NCBI RefSeq assembly: GCF_022347545.1
Contig: NZ_JAKREW010000008.1
Span: 119,794-183,793, forward strand
From: Terribium retamae
GTDB lineage: Bacteria; Pseudomonadota; Alphaproteobacteria; Rhizobiales; Rhizobiaceae
Length of the DNA: 64,000 nucleotides
Reading direction: 5' to 3'
Position numbers and translations under genes: made by a program. Below the pieces are notes generated by a model. The model was not told the DNA's origin and ran no database searches. It was given only the letters and a program-made list of their open reading frames with translations. Below are positions 36,210 to 45,518 of the stretch, in pieces; the stretch's first letter is position 1, and the number at the start of each line of letters is the position of its first letter.

Positions 36210-37043
36210 ATGGCCGATCGCACCTATTACGCGCCGAAGGGCGGATTGCCGCCGCAGACCGACCTGATCACCGACCGTGCGGTGTTCACCGAAGCTTACG
36301 CGGTCATCCCCAAACGCGAATTCAGCGACATCGTCACCTCCTATCTGCCGGGCTGGGATAAGACGCGGCTGTGGATCATCGCCCGCCCACTTTCGGGTTT
36401 CGCCGAGACCTTTTCGCAATACATCATGGAAGTGCAACCGGGCGGCGGCAGTGACAGGCCAGAACCGGACAGCGGGGCTGAAGGCGTGCTGTTCGTGGTC
36501 GAAGGTGAGATCACGGTCACGCTGGCCGGCAAAAGCCACGAAATGACGCCGGGCGGCTATGCCTTCCTGCCGCCGTCGAGCGGCTGGACATTGCGCAACA
36601 ACGGCAATGCGACCGCGCGTTTTCACTGGATCCGCAAGGCCTATGAGAAAGCAGAAGGCGTGGACCTGCCGGAGCCGATCTTCACCAACGAGAATGACAT
36701 CGCTCCCAATCCGATGCCGGATACCGAAGGCCGCTGGGCGACGACCCGCTTCGTCGACCCGCTCGATCTTCGCCATGATATGCATGTCACCGTCGTGACT
36801 TTCGAACCGGGTGGCATCATCCCGTTCCCGGAAACGCATGTGATGGAGCACGGGCTCTACGTGCTGGAAGGCAAGGCAGTCTACCGCCTCAACCAGGACT
36901 GGGTGGAAGTACAAGCTGGCGACTATATGTGGCTGCGCGCCTTCTGCCCGCAGGCCTGTTATGCCGGCGGGCCCGGCAGGTTCCGCTATTTGCTCTACAA
37001 GGACGTCAACCGCCACGCCAGGCTGGGCGGTTTCGGACGCTAA
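36210..37043 (+). CDS. allE: (S)-ureidoglycine aminohydrolase, bicupin
   Basis: 277 residues from ATG 36210; starts at 36195 or TTG 36150 are possible. Two cupin domains: the first with GVLFVVEGEITVTLAG, the second with the Mn site GGIIPFPETHVMEHGLYVLEG and YMWLRAFCPQACYAGG. Family opening TYYAPKGGLPPQTDLITDRAVFT-like segments (residues 4-26). Releases ammonia from ureidoglycine to give ureidoglycolate. It needs allantoate amidohydrolase activity upstream, which is not in the window. Follows puuE::uraD by 96 bases. Confidence 0.88.
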   Translation: MADRTYYAPKGGLPPQTDLITDRAVFTEAYAVIPKREFSDIVTSYLPGWDKTRLWIIARPLSGFAETFSQYIMEVQPGGGSDRPEPDSGAEGVLFVVEGEITVTLAGKSHEMTPGGYAFLPPSSGWTLRNNGNATARFHWIRKAYEKAEGVDLPEPIFTNENDIAPNPMPDTEGRWATTRFVDPLDLRHDMHVTVVTFEPGGIIPFPETHVMEHGLYVLEGKAVYRLNQDWVEVQAGDYMWLRAFCPQACYAGGPGRFRYLLYKDVNRHARLGGFGR

Positions 37044-37109
37044 CACCCGAACGGCACGGCGACCTTGTCGCTGCGACAAGGCTTGGGCTATCTGCAAAGA
37101 GGTCAGATC

Positions 37110-37615
37110 ATGACGCGCATCATCACCGCCAAGCCTCTGACACGCGCGAATTTCGCCGAATTCGGCGAAGTCATCGACACCGAGACCGATAGTCATTATC
37201 CGATCAATGGCGGCAGATGCGAACGCTTTCACGCGCTGGCCCGCGCAGAAGCCACCGGTCCGAACGGCCATGTGCTGATCAACCTGTTCAAGGGCACGCC
37301 TTATGAGTTCCCGTTAAAACTCTCGATGGTGGAACGGCATCCCTTCGGCAGCCAGGCTTTCGTGCCGTTGTCGCCTCGCCCCTTCGTGGTCGTGGTCTGC
37401 CATGACAGCCCGGACGGCCCGGCCGAACCGCTTGCCTTCGTCACCAAGCCCGGCCAGGGCGTGAACTATCCACGCAATCTCTGGCATGGCGTGCTGACGC
37501 CGATCGGCGAGCCACAAGACTTCGTTGTCGTCGATCGCGGCGGCGACGGTTCCAATGTCGAGGAATTCCACTTCTCGCATCCCTACGAAATCCATCTGCC
37601 TAAGGGGTTCCAGCC

Positions 37616-37619
<4 letters not shown>
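37110..37619 (+). CDS. allA: Ureidoglycolate lyase
   Basis: 169 residues from ATG 37110. Family segments ANFAEFGEVIDTE, RFHALARAEATG, VERHPFGSQAFVPLS and GVNYPRNLWHGVLTPIG. Splits ureidoglycolate into glyoxylate and urea. Its stop overlaps the next start codon (ATGA at 37616), so translation with the deaminase is coupled. Confidence 0.92.
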
Positions 37620-38209
<590 letters not shown>

Positions 38210-38289
38210 AGGACACGCCTGTTCCAGCCATCGCAACCGGAATTCCGCAGAGAAGTCGGCTGGACTGGCACGCGCTATCCTCCAAGGGG

Positions 38290-38416
38290 GACATGCCAAA
38301 TGCGGCAATCGATGTCGCATTCGGCCTTGCGCCAAAGTTTCCCTAACGTCCATTCTTCCTCCTGACAAAAACGAGAACTCGGCCGGAATGGCCGAGCCAA
38401 AGGAGAGAGGAACAAG
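38290..38416 (+). promoter_or_regulatory. Duplicated leader of binding-protein gene 1
   Basis: This 127-base leader is repeated, with substitutions, before the second binding-protein gene (40261-40386). It contains an imperfect palindrome at 38300-38320 with ATGCGnCA and TGnCGCAT arms around an ATCGAT-containing centre. A stem CTCGGCC (38378-38384) / GGCCGAG (38390-38396) with loop GGAAT lies just before AGGAGAGAGG. Confidence 0.6.
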
Positions 38417-40006
38417 ATGTCCAACGAACTCGAATACCTTAGCCGCCGCGTTGCCGCCGGCAAGCTGAACCGACGCGATTTTCTGGGCCACGCCGCGGCA
38501 CTCGGTGTCAGCGCGGCCTTCGCCAACACGCTGCTCAGCGATGCGGCGAAAGCCGAAGGCCCGGTCAAGGGCGGTGTGCTGAAGGCCGGTATGCAGGGAG
38601 GCGCGGCCACCGACAGCCTCGATCCGGCACTCTGGGCCAGCCAGGTCCCTTACACATTCGGCCGCTGCTGGGGAGAGCAGATGGTGGAGGTGACGCCAAC
38701 CGGCGGCATCGAACCGAAGCTCGCTGAATCCTACGAGGCGTCCGACGACGCCAAGACCTGGATCTTCAAGATCCGCAAGGGCGTTACCTTCCATAACGGC
38801 AAGGAATTGACGCCAGAAGATGTGGTGGCAACGCTGGAACGCCATGGCGACAAGAATTCGAAATCGGCGGCGCTCGCCTTCATCTCCGAGTTCGACAGCG
38901 TCAAGGCCGATGGCGGCAATGTCGTCATCAAGTTGAAAGAGCCCAATGCCGACTTGCCCTATGTTGTGGCCGACTATCACCTGATGATCCAGCCGAACGG
39001 AGGCAAGGATAACCCGACCGCCGGCATCGGCACCGGACCGTACAAGGTGGTGACCAACGAACCCGGCGTGCGGCACGTCGGCGCCCGCCACGAAGGCCAT
39101 TGGGACCAGGCCCGGCGTGGTCATGCCGACCAGGTCGAGATCATCGTCATCAACGATGCCACGGCACGCACCTCGGCGCTTCAGGGCGGCCAGGTGCATA
39201 TGATCAACCGCGTCGAGCCGAAGATCGTGTCGCTGGTCAAACGCGTCCCGGGCGTCACCATCCGCAACGTCGCCGGCAAGGGCCACTACGTTTTCATCGC
39301 CCACTGCAACACCGCGCCCTTCGACAACAACGATCTCAGGCTGGCGCTGAAATACGCGGTCGACCGCGAGGAGATGGTACAGAAGATCCTCGGTGGCTAC
39401 GGCACCGTCGGCAACGACATGCCGGTGAGCAAGGCCTACGCACTGTTCTCCGATGACATCGAGCAGCGCAAATACGATCCCGACAAGGCGAAGTTCCATT
39501 TCAAGAAGTCCGGTCATTCCGGCCCCGTGTTGCTACGCACCTCGGACGTCGCCTTCCCCGGCGCGGTCGATGCTGCGCAGCTCTACCAGCAGAGTGCTGC
39601 CAAGGCCGGCATCCAGATCGAGGTCAAACGCGAGCCGGGTGATGGCTATTGGTCTGAAGTCTGGAACAAGCAGCCTTTCTCCATGTCCTACTGGACGGGC
39701 CGCCCGACGCAGGACCAGGTGTATTCCGTCGCCTATCTCAAGAATGCCGAGTGGAACGACACCCGCTTCTTCCGCGACGATTTCGACAAGCTGATCCTGC
39801 AGGCGCGGTCGGAACTGGATTCGGCCAAGCGCAAGACGCTTTATCGCCAGGCCGGCCTCATGCTGCGTGACGAAGGCGGTGTCATCGTTCCGATGTTCAA
39901 TGACTATATCGACGCAACCAGCGCCAAGGTTGGAGGCTGGGTCGACGATGTGAACAGCGAACTGATGAACGGCCATGCCCTGACCAAGTGCTGGCTGCAG
40001 GCATGA
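38417..40006 (+). CDS. ABC transporter substrate-binding protein, family 5, paralog 1 (Tat-exported)
   Basis: 529 residues. Twin-arginine signal LNRRDFLGHAAALG at 18-31 and probable cleavage after AKA near residue 50, so it is folded before export to the periplasm. SBP_bac_5 features: LAESYEASDDAKTWIFKIRK, VTFHNGKELTPEDVVATLER, YALFSDDIEQRKYDPDKAKF. This family binds peptides, opines, nickel or other amine-rich solutes. It is the most divergent of three paralogs here, and the only one with ADSLDPALWASQ-type changes near the N-terminal domain. The substrate is unknown; neighbours suggest a purine/ureide product. Confidence 0.85.
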   Translation: MSNELEYLSRRVAAGKLNRRDFLGHAAALGVSAAFANTLLSDAAKAEGPVKGGVLKAGMQGGAATDSLDPALWASQVPYTFGRCWGEQMVEVTPTGGIEPKLAESYEASDDAKTWIFKIRKGVTFHNGKELTPEDVVATLERHGDKNSKSAALAFISEFDSVKADGGNVVIKLKEPNADLPYVVADYHLMIQPNGGKDNPTAGIGTGPYKVVTNEPGVRHVGARHEGHWDQARRGHADQVEIIVINDATARTSALQGGQVHMINRVEPKIVSLVKRVPGVTIRNVAGKGHYVFIAHCNTAPFDNNDLRLALKYAVDREEMVQKILGGYGTVGNDMPVSKAYALFSDDIEQRKYDPDKAKFHFKKSGHSGPVLLRTSDVAFPGAVDAAQLYQQSAAKAGIQIEVKREPGDGYWSEVWNKQPFSMSYWTGRPTQDQVYSVAYLKNAEWNDTRFFRDDFDKLILQARSELDSAKRKTLYRQAGLMLRDEGGVIVPMFNDYIDATSAKVGGWVDDVNSELMNGHALTKCWLQA

Positions 40007-40260
40007 TGAGGAGCGGCCGCGACAACCTGGCCTGATCTCGCAGCCATGGGTTGCGCGAGGCGCTCGACAAGCCGTGCAGTCATGTCGCAAACGGAATGAC
40101 CTACCGGCAGCTGGCCCAACGCCAGCTGCCAGCCAGCAGGCAAACAGCTTCTCGCTGCGCAAAATCCTCGTTTCTATGGGAGAAAAATGGATTTTTAAGT
40201 CAATCCGACCGCAGTTTTCCAGGTACCGGAAAACCGTACGCGCACGAGCATCTCAAAAAC
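40007..40260. other. Spacer between binding-protein genes 1 and 2, with hairpins
   Basis: No gene is seen. GGCAGCTGGC (40106-40115) and GCCAGCTGCC (40121-40130) make a perfect 10-bp stem with loop CCAAC, probably ending or stabilising the first transcript. GTTTTCC (40214-40220) and GGAAAAC (40228-40234) flank a GGTACC core upstream of the second leader and may be an operator. Confidence 0.5.
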
Positions 40261-40386
40261 GACATGCCATATGCGGCAATCGATGTCGCATGCGGCCTTG
40301 CGCTGAAGTTTCCCTTACGTCCATTATCCTCCCGACAAGAACAAGAAATCGACCAGAATGGTCGAGCCAAAAGAGTGAGGAACAGA
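40261..40386 (+). promoter_or_regulatory. Duplicated leader of binding-protein gene 2
   Basis: Homolog of 38290-38416. The same 21-base imperfect palindrome is at 40271-40291. The pre-ribosome-site stem is TCGACC (40349-40354) / GGTCGA (40360-40365) with loop AGAAT: the G-C pair of leader 1 is replaced by A-T on both sides, a compensatory change. Confidence 0.6.
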
Positions 40387-41976
40387 ATGTCGAACGAACT
40401 CGAGTACCTCAGCCGTCGCGTCGCCGCCGGAAAACTGAACCGCCGCGATTTTCTTGGCCGCGCAGCGGCGCTCGGCGTCACAGCCGCTTTCGCCAACACG
40501 CTTCTCAGCGATGCCGCGCGGGCAGAAGGGCCGGTCAAGGGCGGGACATTGAAGGCAGGCCTGCAGGGTGGCGAATCCTCGAACGTACTCGACCCGGCGC
40601 TGAACCTCAGCCAGGTGAATTTCAACTTCGGCAAGTGCTGGGGGGAGATGCTGGTCGAACTCAATCCCGATGGCACCCTGGAGAACCGTATCGCCGAATC
40701 GGTCGGATCGTCGGACGATGCCAAGACTTGGACGATGAAGATCCGCAAAGGCGTCGAGTTTCACAACGGCAAGACCGTGTCGCCACAAGACGTCATCGCG
40801 ACACTTGAGCGTCACAGCGACGCGAAGTCGAAATCGGCTGCGCTCGGCATTCTTCAAGGCATCGACAAGATGGCGGCGAACGGTGACGAGGTCGTCATCA
40901 CGCTCAAGGACCCGAACGCCGATTTCCCCTATCTGATGGCCGACTACCATCTCGTCATCCAGCCGAATGGCGGCAAGGACGACCCGAATGCCGGCATCAG
41001 CGCCGGCCCCTACAAAGTGACCGTCAACGAACCGGGCGTGCGCTATGGCGGCGAGAAATTCGCCAACTACTGGCAGGGCGACAAGATCGGCCATGCGGCC
41101 CAGGTCGAGATCATCGTCATCAACGATGCGACCGCGCGAACCGCCGCACTCCAGGGCGGCCAGGTCAACATGATCAACCGTGTCGAGCCGAAGATCGTCG
41201 ACCTCGTCAAGCGCGTGCCAGGCGTCACCATCCAGGCCGTGTCGGGCAAGGGCTTCTACCCGTTCAACATGTTCTGCGACACCGCCCCCTTCGACAGCAA
41301 CGACCTCAGGATGGCGCTCAAGCTCGCCATGGACCGTGAAGAAATGCTGGAGAAGATCTTGCGCGGCTATGGCAAGGTCGGCAACGACATCCCGGTCAAC
41401 GAGGCCTATCCCCTGTTCCCGACCGATCTCGAGCAGCGTAAGTTCGATCCTGAGAAGGCGGCAGAATTCTACAAGAAGTCCGGCCATTCCGGCTCGATCC
41501 TGCTGAGAACCTCCGACGTCGCCTTCCCCGGCGCGGTGGATGCCGCCCAACTCTATCAGCAGAGCTGTGCCAAGGCCGGTATCAAGATCGAAATCAAGCG
41601 TGAGCCGGGCGACGGCTACTGGTCGGAAGTCTGGAACAAGCAGCCGTTCTCGCTCTCCTACTGGGGCGGTCGGCCGACGCAGGACCAGATGTATTCCACC
41701 GCCTACATCTCCAGCGCAGACTGGAACGACACGCGCTTCAAGCGGCCGGAATTCGACAAGATGGTGCTGGCCGCGCGCGGTGAACTCGACCAGGACAAGC
41801 GCAAGAAGATGTACACCGACATCGCCACGGTGATGCGCGACGAGGGTGGCCTGATCGTTCCGTTCTTCAACCAGTATATCGACGCATCCGGCAAGGGCGT
41901 GCAGGGTTGGGTAAGCAACCCGGCGCAGGAGATGTGCGGCGGCTACGCCCTGTCGATCTGCTGGCTGGCGGCTTAA
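40387..41976 (+). CDS. ABC transporter substrate-binding protein, family 5, paralog 2 (Tat-exported)
   Basis: 529 residues, with the first 30 almost identical to paralog 1 (LNRRDFLGRAAALG Tat signal). The central and C-terminal parts are closer to paralog 3, for example SGHSGSILLRTSDVAFPGAV and QSCAKAGIKIEIKREPGDGY. It ends 13 bases before the permease genes, so it is the paralog most directly linked to the transporter. The frame is open upstream through the leader to 40051, but similarity and GTGAGGAACAG before 40387 fix the start. Confidence 0.88.
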   Translation: MSNELEYLSRRVAAGKLNRRDFLGRAAALGVTAAFANTLLSDAARAEGPVKGGTLKAGLQGGESSNVLDPALNLSQVNFNFGKCWGEMLVELNPDGTLENRIAESVGSSDDAKTWTMKIRKGVEFHNGKTVSPQDVIATLERHSDAKSKSAALGILQGIDKMAANGDEVVITLKDPNADFPYLMADYHLVIQPNGGKDDPNAGISAGPYKVTVNEPGVRYGGEKFANYWQGDKIGHAAQVEIIVINDATARTAALQGGQVNMINRVEPKIVDLVKRVPGVTIQAVSGKGFYPFNMFCDTAPFDSNDLRMALKLAMDREEMLEKILRGYGKVGNDIPVNEAYPLFPTDLEQRKFDPEKAAEFYKKSGHSGSILLRTSDVAFPGAVDAAQLYQQSCAKAGIKIEIKREPGDGYWSEVWNKQPFSLSYWGGRPTQDQMYSTAYISSADWNDTRFKRPEFDKMVLAARGELDQDKRKKMYTDIATVMRDEGGLIVPFFNQYIDASGKGVQGWVSNPAQEMCGGYALSICWLAA

Positions 41977-41989
41977 TCCAGGCCGCCCG

Positions 41990-42949
41990 GTGAGTTCGCC
42001 GATCCTGAAACTGATCGCCCAACGCATCGCGTTGGGCCTTCTGCTCCTCTTCGCCGTCTCCGTGCTGATCTTTGTCGGCACGCAGATCCTCCCGGGCGAC
42101 GTTGCCCAATCTATCCTCGGCCAGTCGGCGACGGCGGAGTCGCTCGCCAATCTGCGCGAGGCCCTGGGGCTGAACGACCCTGCCTATATCCGCTATCTCA
42201 AGTGGCTGGGCGGCATCCTGACCGGCAATCTCGGCACAGCGCTGTCGTCGGGTCAGGACATCGCTTCCGCCATCGGTGGGCGGTTGTGGAACACGTTGTT
42301 CCTCGCCTTCTGGGCCGCCGTGGTCTCGGTGCCGCTGGCGATCGGCCTCGGCCTGCTTGCTGTGCGTTATCGCAACGGTTTCATCGACAAGCTGATCTCG
42401 GGGCTCGCACTGGCGTCCACATCGCTGCCGGAATTTTTCATCGGCTACCTGCTCGTCTATTTCTTCGCCGTGCAGTGGCAGATCTTCCCCGGCATCTCGA
42501 CGGTCTATGACGGCATGCCGTTCCTGGAGCGGATGAAAGCGATCGCCTTGCCGGCGACTGCGCTGACGTTGGTCGTGCTGGCGCATATGATGCGCATGAC
42601 GCGCGCGGCGATCCTCAACGTCATGCAGTCGGCCTATATCGAGACGGCCGAGCTCAAGGGTCTGTCGCCCTTCGAGATCATCCGCAAGCATGCCTTTCCC
42701 AATGCGATCGCACCGGTGGTCAATGTGGTGACGTTGAACCTCGCCTATCTGATCGTCGGCGTGGTGGTGGTCGAGGTCATATTCGTCTATCCGGGCATGG
42801 GACAATATCTGGTCGACCATGTTGCCAAGCGCGACGTGCCGGTGGTGCAGGCCGTCGGCCTGATCTTCGCCGCCGTCTACATCACATTGAACATGATCGC
42901 CGACATTGCCGCGATCCTCGCCAATCCGCGCTTGCGGCATCCGAAGTGA
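41990..42949 (+). CDS. ABC transporter permease, DppB/OppB type
   Basis: 319 residues from a GTG start 13 bases after paralog 2. Six membrane helices, family opening QRIALGLLLLFAVSVLIFVG, long periplasmic loop with LNDPAYIRYLKWLGGILTGN, and the EAA cytoplasmic loop AYIETAELKGLSPFEIIRKH near residues 215-240 that contacts the ATPase. Forms the channel with the next gene. Confidence 0.9.
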   Translation: MSSPILKLIAQRIALGLLLLFAVSVLIFVGTQILPGDVAQSILGQSATAESLANLREALGLNDPAYIRYLKWLGGILTGNLGTALSSGQDIASAIGGRLWNTLFLAFWAAVVSVPLAIGLGLLAVRYRNGFIDKLISGLALASTSLPEFFIGYLLVYFFAVQWQIFPGISTVYDGMPFLERMKAIALPATALTLVVLAHMMRMTRAAILNVMQSAYIETAELKGLSPFEIIRKHAFPNAIAPVVNVVTLNLAYLIVGVVVVEVIFVYPGMGQYLVDHVAKRDVPVVQAVGLIFAAVYITLNMIADIAAILANPRLRHPK

Positions 42950-42956
42950 GGGCGGC

Positions 42957-43778
42957 ATGAGAAACATTCCCCTCACCGCCTGGATCGGCCTCATCCTCAC
43001 CGGCCTGTTCCTGGTTTGCGCGGTCTTCGCGCCCTGGATCGCGCCCTATGGCAATGGCGAGATCGTCGGCGATGTCTGGGCGCCGATGTCGTCGGCCAAT
43101 GTGCTGGGCACCGACAATCTCGGCCGCGACCTGCTCACGCGCATGATCTATGGCGCCCGCATCACCATCTTCATCGCGGTGCTAGCGACGGCATTGGCCT
43201 TCTGCCTCGGTTCCATCCTCGGTTTCACAGCCGCAACGGTCGGCGGTAAATTCGACATGCTGCTTTCGCGCTTCGTCGATCTTTTGATGGCGATCCCGAC
43301 ATTGATCTTCGCGCTGGTGGTGCTGTCGGTGCTGCCCTCGACCGTGACGACGCTCATCCTGGTGATGGGCATCCTCGATGCTACGCGCGTCTATCGCCTG
43401 TCGCGCGCGGTCGCCGTCGACATCAATGTCATGGATTTCGTCGAAGCCGCCAAGCTGCGCGGCGAAGGCATGGGTTGGATCATCTTCCGCGAAATCCTGC
43501 CCAACGCGCTGTCGCCACTGATCTCGGAACTGGGTTTGCGCTTCATCTATGCTGTACTCTTCCTGTCGGCTCTGTCCTTCCTCGGCCTCGGCGTACAGCC
43601 GCCGGATGCAGATTGGGGCGGCATGGTGAAAGAGAACAAGGACGGGATCGTCTTCGGCATCCCCGCAGCCCTCATCCCTGCGGCCGCGATCGCCCTGCTG
43701 GCCATCTCGGTCAACCTCGTCGCCGACTGGGTGCTGAACCGCACCTCGGACCTTAAGGGAGGACGCGGCAATGGCTAA
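42957..43778 (+). CDS. ABC transporter permease, DppC/OppC type
   Basis: 273 residues from ATG 42957, eight bases after the DppB-like stop. HVLGTDNLGRDLLTRMIYGA-like segment (SANVLGTDNLGRDLLTRMI) follows helix 1, and the EAA loop is DFVEAAKLRGEGMGWIIFRE. C-terminal helix then LADWVLN-type end. Its last eight bases overlap the ATPase start, indicating coupled translation. Confidence 0.92.
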   Translation: MRNIPLTAWIGLILTGLFLVCAVFAPWIAPYGNGEIVGDVWAPMSSANVLGTDNLGRDLLTRMIYGARITIFIAVLATALAFCLGSILGFTAATVGGKFDMLLSRFVDLLMAIPTLIFALVVLSVLPSTVTTLILVMGILDATRVYRLSRAVAVDINVMDFVEAAKLRGEGMGWIIFREILPNALSPLISELGLRFIYAVLFLSALSFLGLGVQPPDADWGGMVKENKDGIVFGIPAALIPAAAIALLAISVNLVADWVLNRTSDLKGGRGNG

Positions 43779-45435
43779 GGCACAGGCAGCTACTCCCAAA
43801 CCAGAAATGCTGCTCGACATCCGCGATCTTCGCATCGAGGCGCGGGTGTTTCCACCCGATGAAGCACCAAAGACCGTGACGCTGGTGCATGATGTGTCGT
43901 TGACACTGAAGCGGGGCAAGGTGCTGGGCCTCATCGGAGAATCCGGTGCCGGCAAGTCGACCATCGGCTTGTCTTCGATGGCCTTCGGCCGTGGTGGCGT
44001 GAAAATCACCGGCGGCCAGGTTCTGCTCAACGGTCGCGATATCCTGACACTCGGTCCGGCCGGCGTGCGCAAGGTACGCGGCCGCGAGGTGTGCTATGTG
44101 GCACAGTCGGCTGCGGCCGCCTTCAATCCCGCGCACAAGCTTATGGACCAGGTCGTGGAAGCGGCCATGCTGCATGGCGTTGCCTCGCGGGCGGAGGCCG
44201 AGAAGCGTGCAGTCGCGCTGTTCAAAAAGCTCAGCCTGCCCAATCCCGAGACCATCGGCAGTCGCTACCCGCATCAGGTCTCGGGCGGCCAACTCCAGCG
44301 CGTCATGACCGCCATGGCGCTTTGCTCGGAACCTGACCTGATCGTCTTCGACGAACCGACGACGGCGCTGGATGTGACGACGCAGATCGACGTTCTGGCC
44401 GCGATCAAGGATGCCATCCGGGACACTCATGTCGCAGCGCTCTACATCAGCCACGACCTTGCCGTTGTGGCACAGGTCGCCGACGAAATCCTGGTGCTGC
44501 GTCACGGCCGGCTTGTCGAACGCGGCGACACGCACCAGATCATCAAGCTGCCGCAGCAGGATTATACTCGCGCCCTGGTGGCCGTGCATGAGATCGACCA
44601 CACCGAAAAGCAGCCGAGTCCCACGCCGATACTGTCGGTAAAGAACGTGACCGCCGCTTATGGCGGCGGTGCCGTCAAGGTCCTGAAGAACGTCTCGGTT
44701 GACCTGCATCCTGGGCAGACACTGGCAGTTGTCGGCGAATCCGGCTCCGGCAAGTCGACGCTGGCGCGCGCCATCACGGGACTTCTGCCGCCGCAGCAAG
44801 GCTCCATCAATTTCGATGGCCGCACCTTGTCCAACCGACTGGCCGACCGGCCAAAGGAAGATCTGCGCCAGTTGCAGATGATCTACCAGATGGCCGACGT
44901 CGCCATGAACCCGCGCCAAACGGTGCGCACCATCATCGGTAGACCGCTGGAGTTCTATTTCGGCATGCGCGGCAAGGAACGCGATAAACGTGTCGCCGAA
45001 CTGCTCGACAAGATCGAGATGGGCACAGGCTTTGCCGACCGCTATCCGGCTGAGCTTTCCGGCGGCCAGAAGCAGCGCGTCTGTATCGCCCGCGCTCTGG
45101 CGGCCAAACCGAAGCTGATCATTTGCGACGAAGTCACCTCCGCGCTCGACCCGCTGGTGGCCAACGGCATCCTTAAACTGCTGCTCGAGTTGCAGCGGGA
45201 GGAGAAAGTCGCCTACCTTTTCATCACGCACGATCTTGCCACGGTAAAGTCGATCGCAGACGCGATCGCGGTGATGTATCGCGGCGAAGTGGTACGCTAT
45301 GGGCCTAAGAGCCAGGTGCTTCACCCCCCCTTCGACGCCTATACGGATCTGCTTCTCTCTTCCGTGCCGGAGATGGAACAGGGCTGGCTGGAGAGTGCAA
45401 TCCAGGGGCGGCGGATGCAGAGCGCCGGAAATTAG
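43771..45435 (+). CDS. Fused ABC ATPase (DppD + DppF domains in one chain)
   Basis: 554 residues with two complete nucleotide-binding domains. Domain 1 (about 10-270): Walker A GESGAGKST, signature VSGGQLQRV, Walker B LIVFDEPTTALD. Domain 2 (about 290-545): GESGSGKST, LSGGQKQRV, LIICDEVTSALD. Domain 2 has DEV in place of the usual DEP. Powers the family-5 transporter. Fused DppD-DppF proteins are common in Rhizobiales. Starts inside the last codons of the permease gene. Confidence 0.93.
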   Translation: MAKAQAATPKPEMLLDIRDLRIEARVFPPDEAPKTVTLVHDVSLTLKRGKVLGLIGESGAGKSTIGLSSMAFGRGGVKITGGQVLLNGRDILTLGPAGVRKVRGREVCYVAQSAAAAFNPAHKLMDQVVEAAMLHGVASRAEAEKRAVALFKKLSLPNPETIGSRYPHQVSGGQLQRVMTAMALCSEPDLIVFDEPTTALDVTTQIDVLAAIKDAIRDTHVAALYISHDLAVVAQVADEILVLRHGRLVERGDTHQIIKLPQQDYTRALVAVHEIDHTEKQPSPTPILSVKNVTAAYGGGAVKVLKNVSVDLHPGQTLAVVGESGSGKSTLARAITGLLPPQQGSINFDGRTLSNRLADRPKEDLRQLQMIYQMADVAMNPRQTVRTIIGRPLEFYFGMRGKERDKRVAELLDKIEMGTGFADRYPAELSGGQKQRVCIARALAAKPKLIICDEVTSALDPLVANGILKLLLELQREEKVAYLFITHDLATVKSIADAIAVMYRGEVVRYGPKSQVLHPPFDAYTDLLLSSVPEMEQGWLESAIQGRRMQSAGN

Positions 45436-45446
45436 GAAATGTCATC

Positions 45447-45465
45447 CGGCCGCAACGAGCGGCCG
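45447..45465 (+). other. Hairpin between ATPase and binding-protein gene 3
   Basis: CGGCCGC (45447-45453) and GCGGCCG (45459-45465) form a perfect 7-bp stem with a 5-nt loop, 11 bases after the ATPase stop. It may dampen transcription or protect mRNA so that the downstream binding protein is made at a different level. Confidence 0.45.
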
Positions 45466-45518
45466 TCACTGTGACCATCTTGGGGGCGGACAGCCCGAAA
45501 CAGGGAAGGGAGCAGACA

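Noticed and set aside
38291..38346. Possible leader peptide MPNAAIDVAFGLAPKFP before binding protein 1
   Set aside because: The second leader changes several codons with amino-acid substitutions and loses the stop, so the DNA palindrome, not a peptide, seems conserved.
40324..42150. 608-residue minus-strand frame opposite binding protein 2
   Set aside because: A similar shadow appears opposite binding proteins 1 and 3, as expected from paralogy of the real genes.
43753..45324. 523-residue minus-strand frame opposite the fused ATPase
   Set aside because: Both ABC ATPase domains are on the plus strand; shadow.
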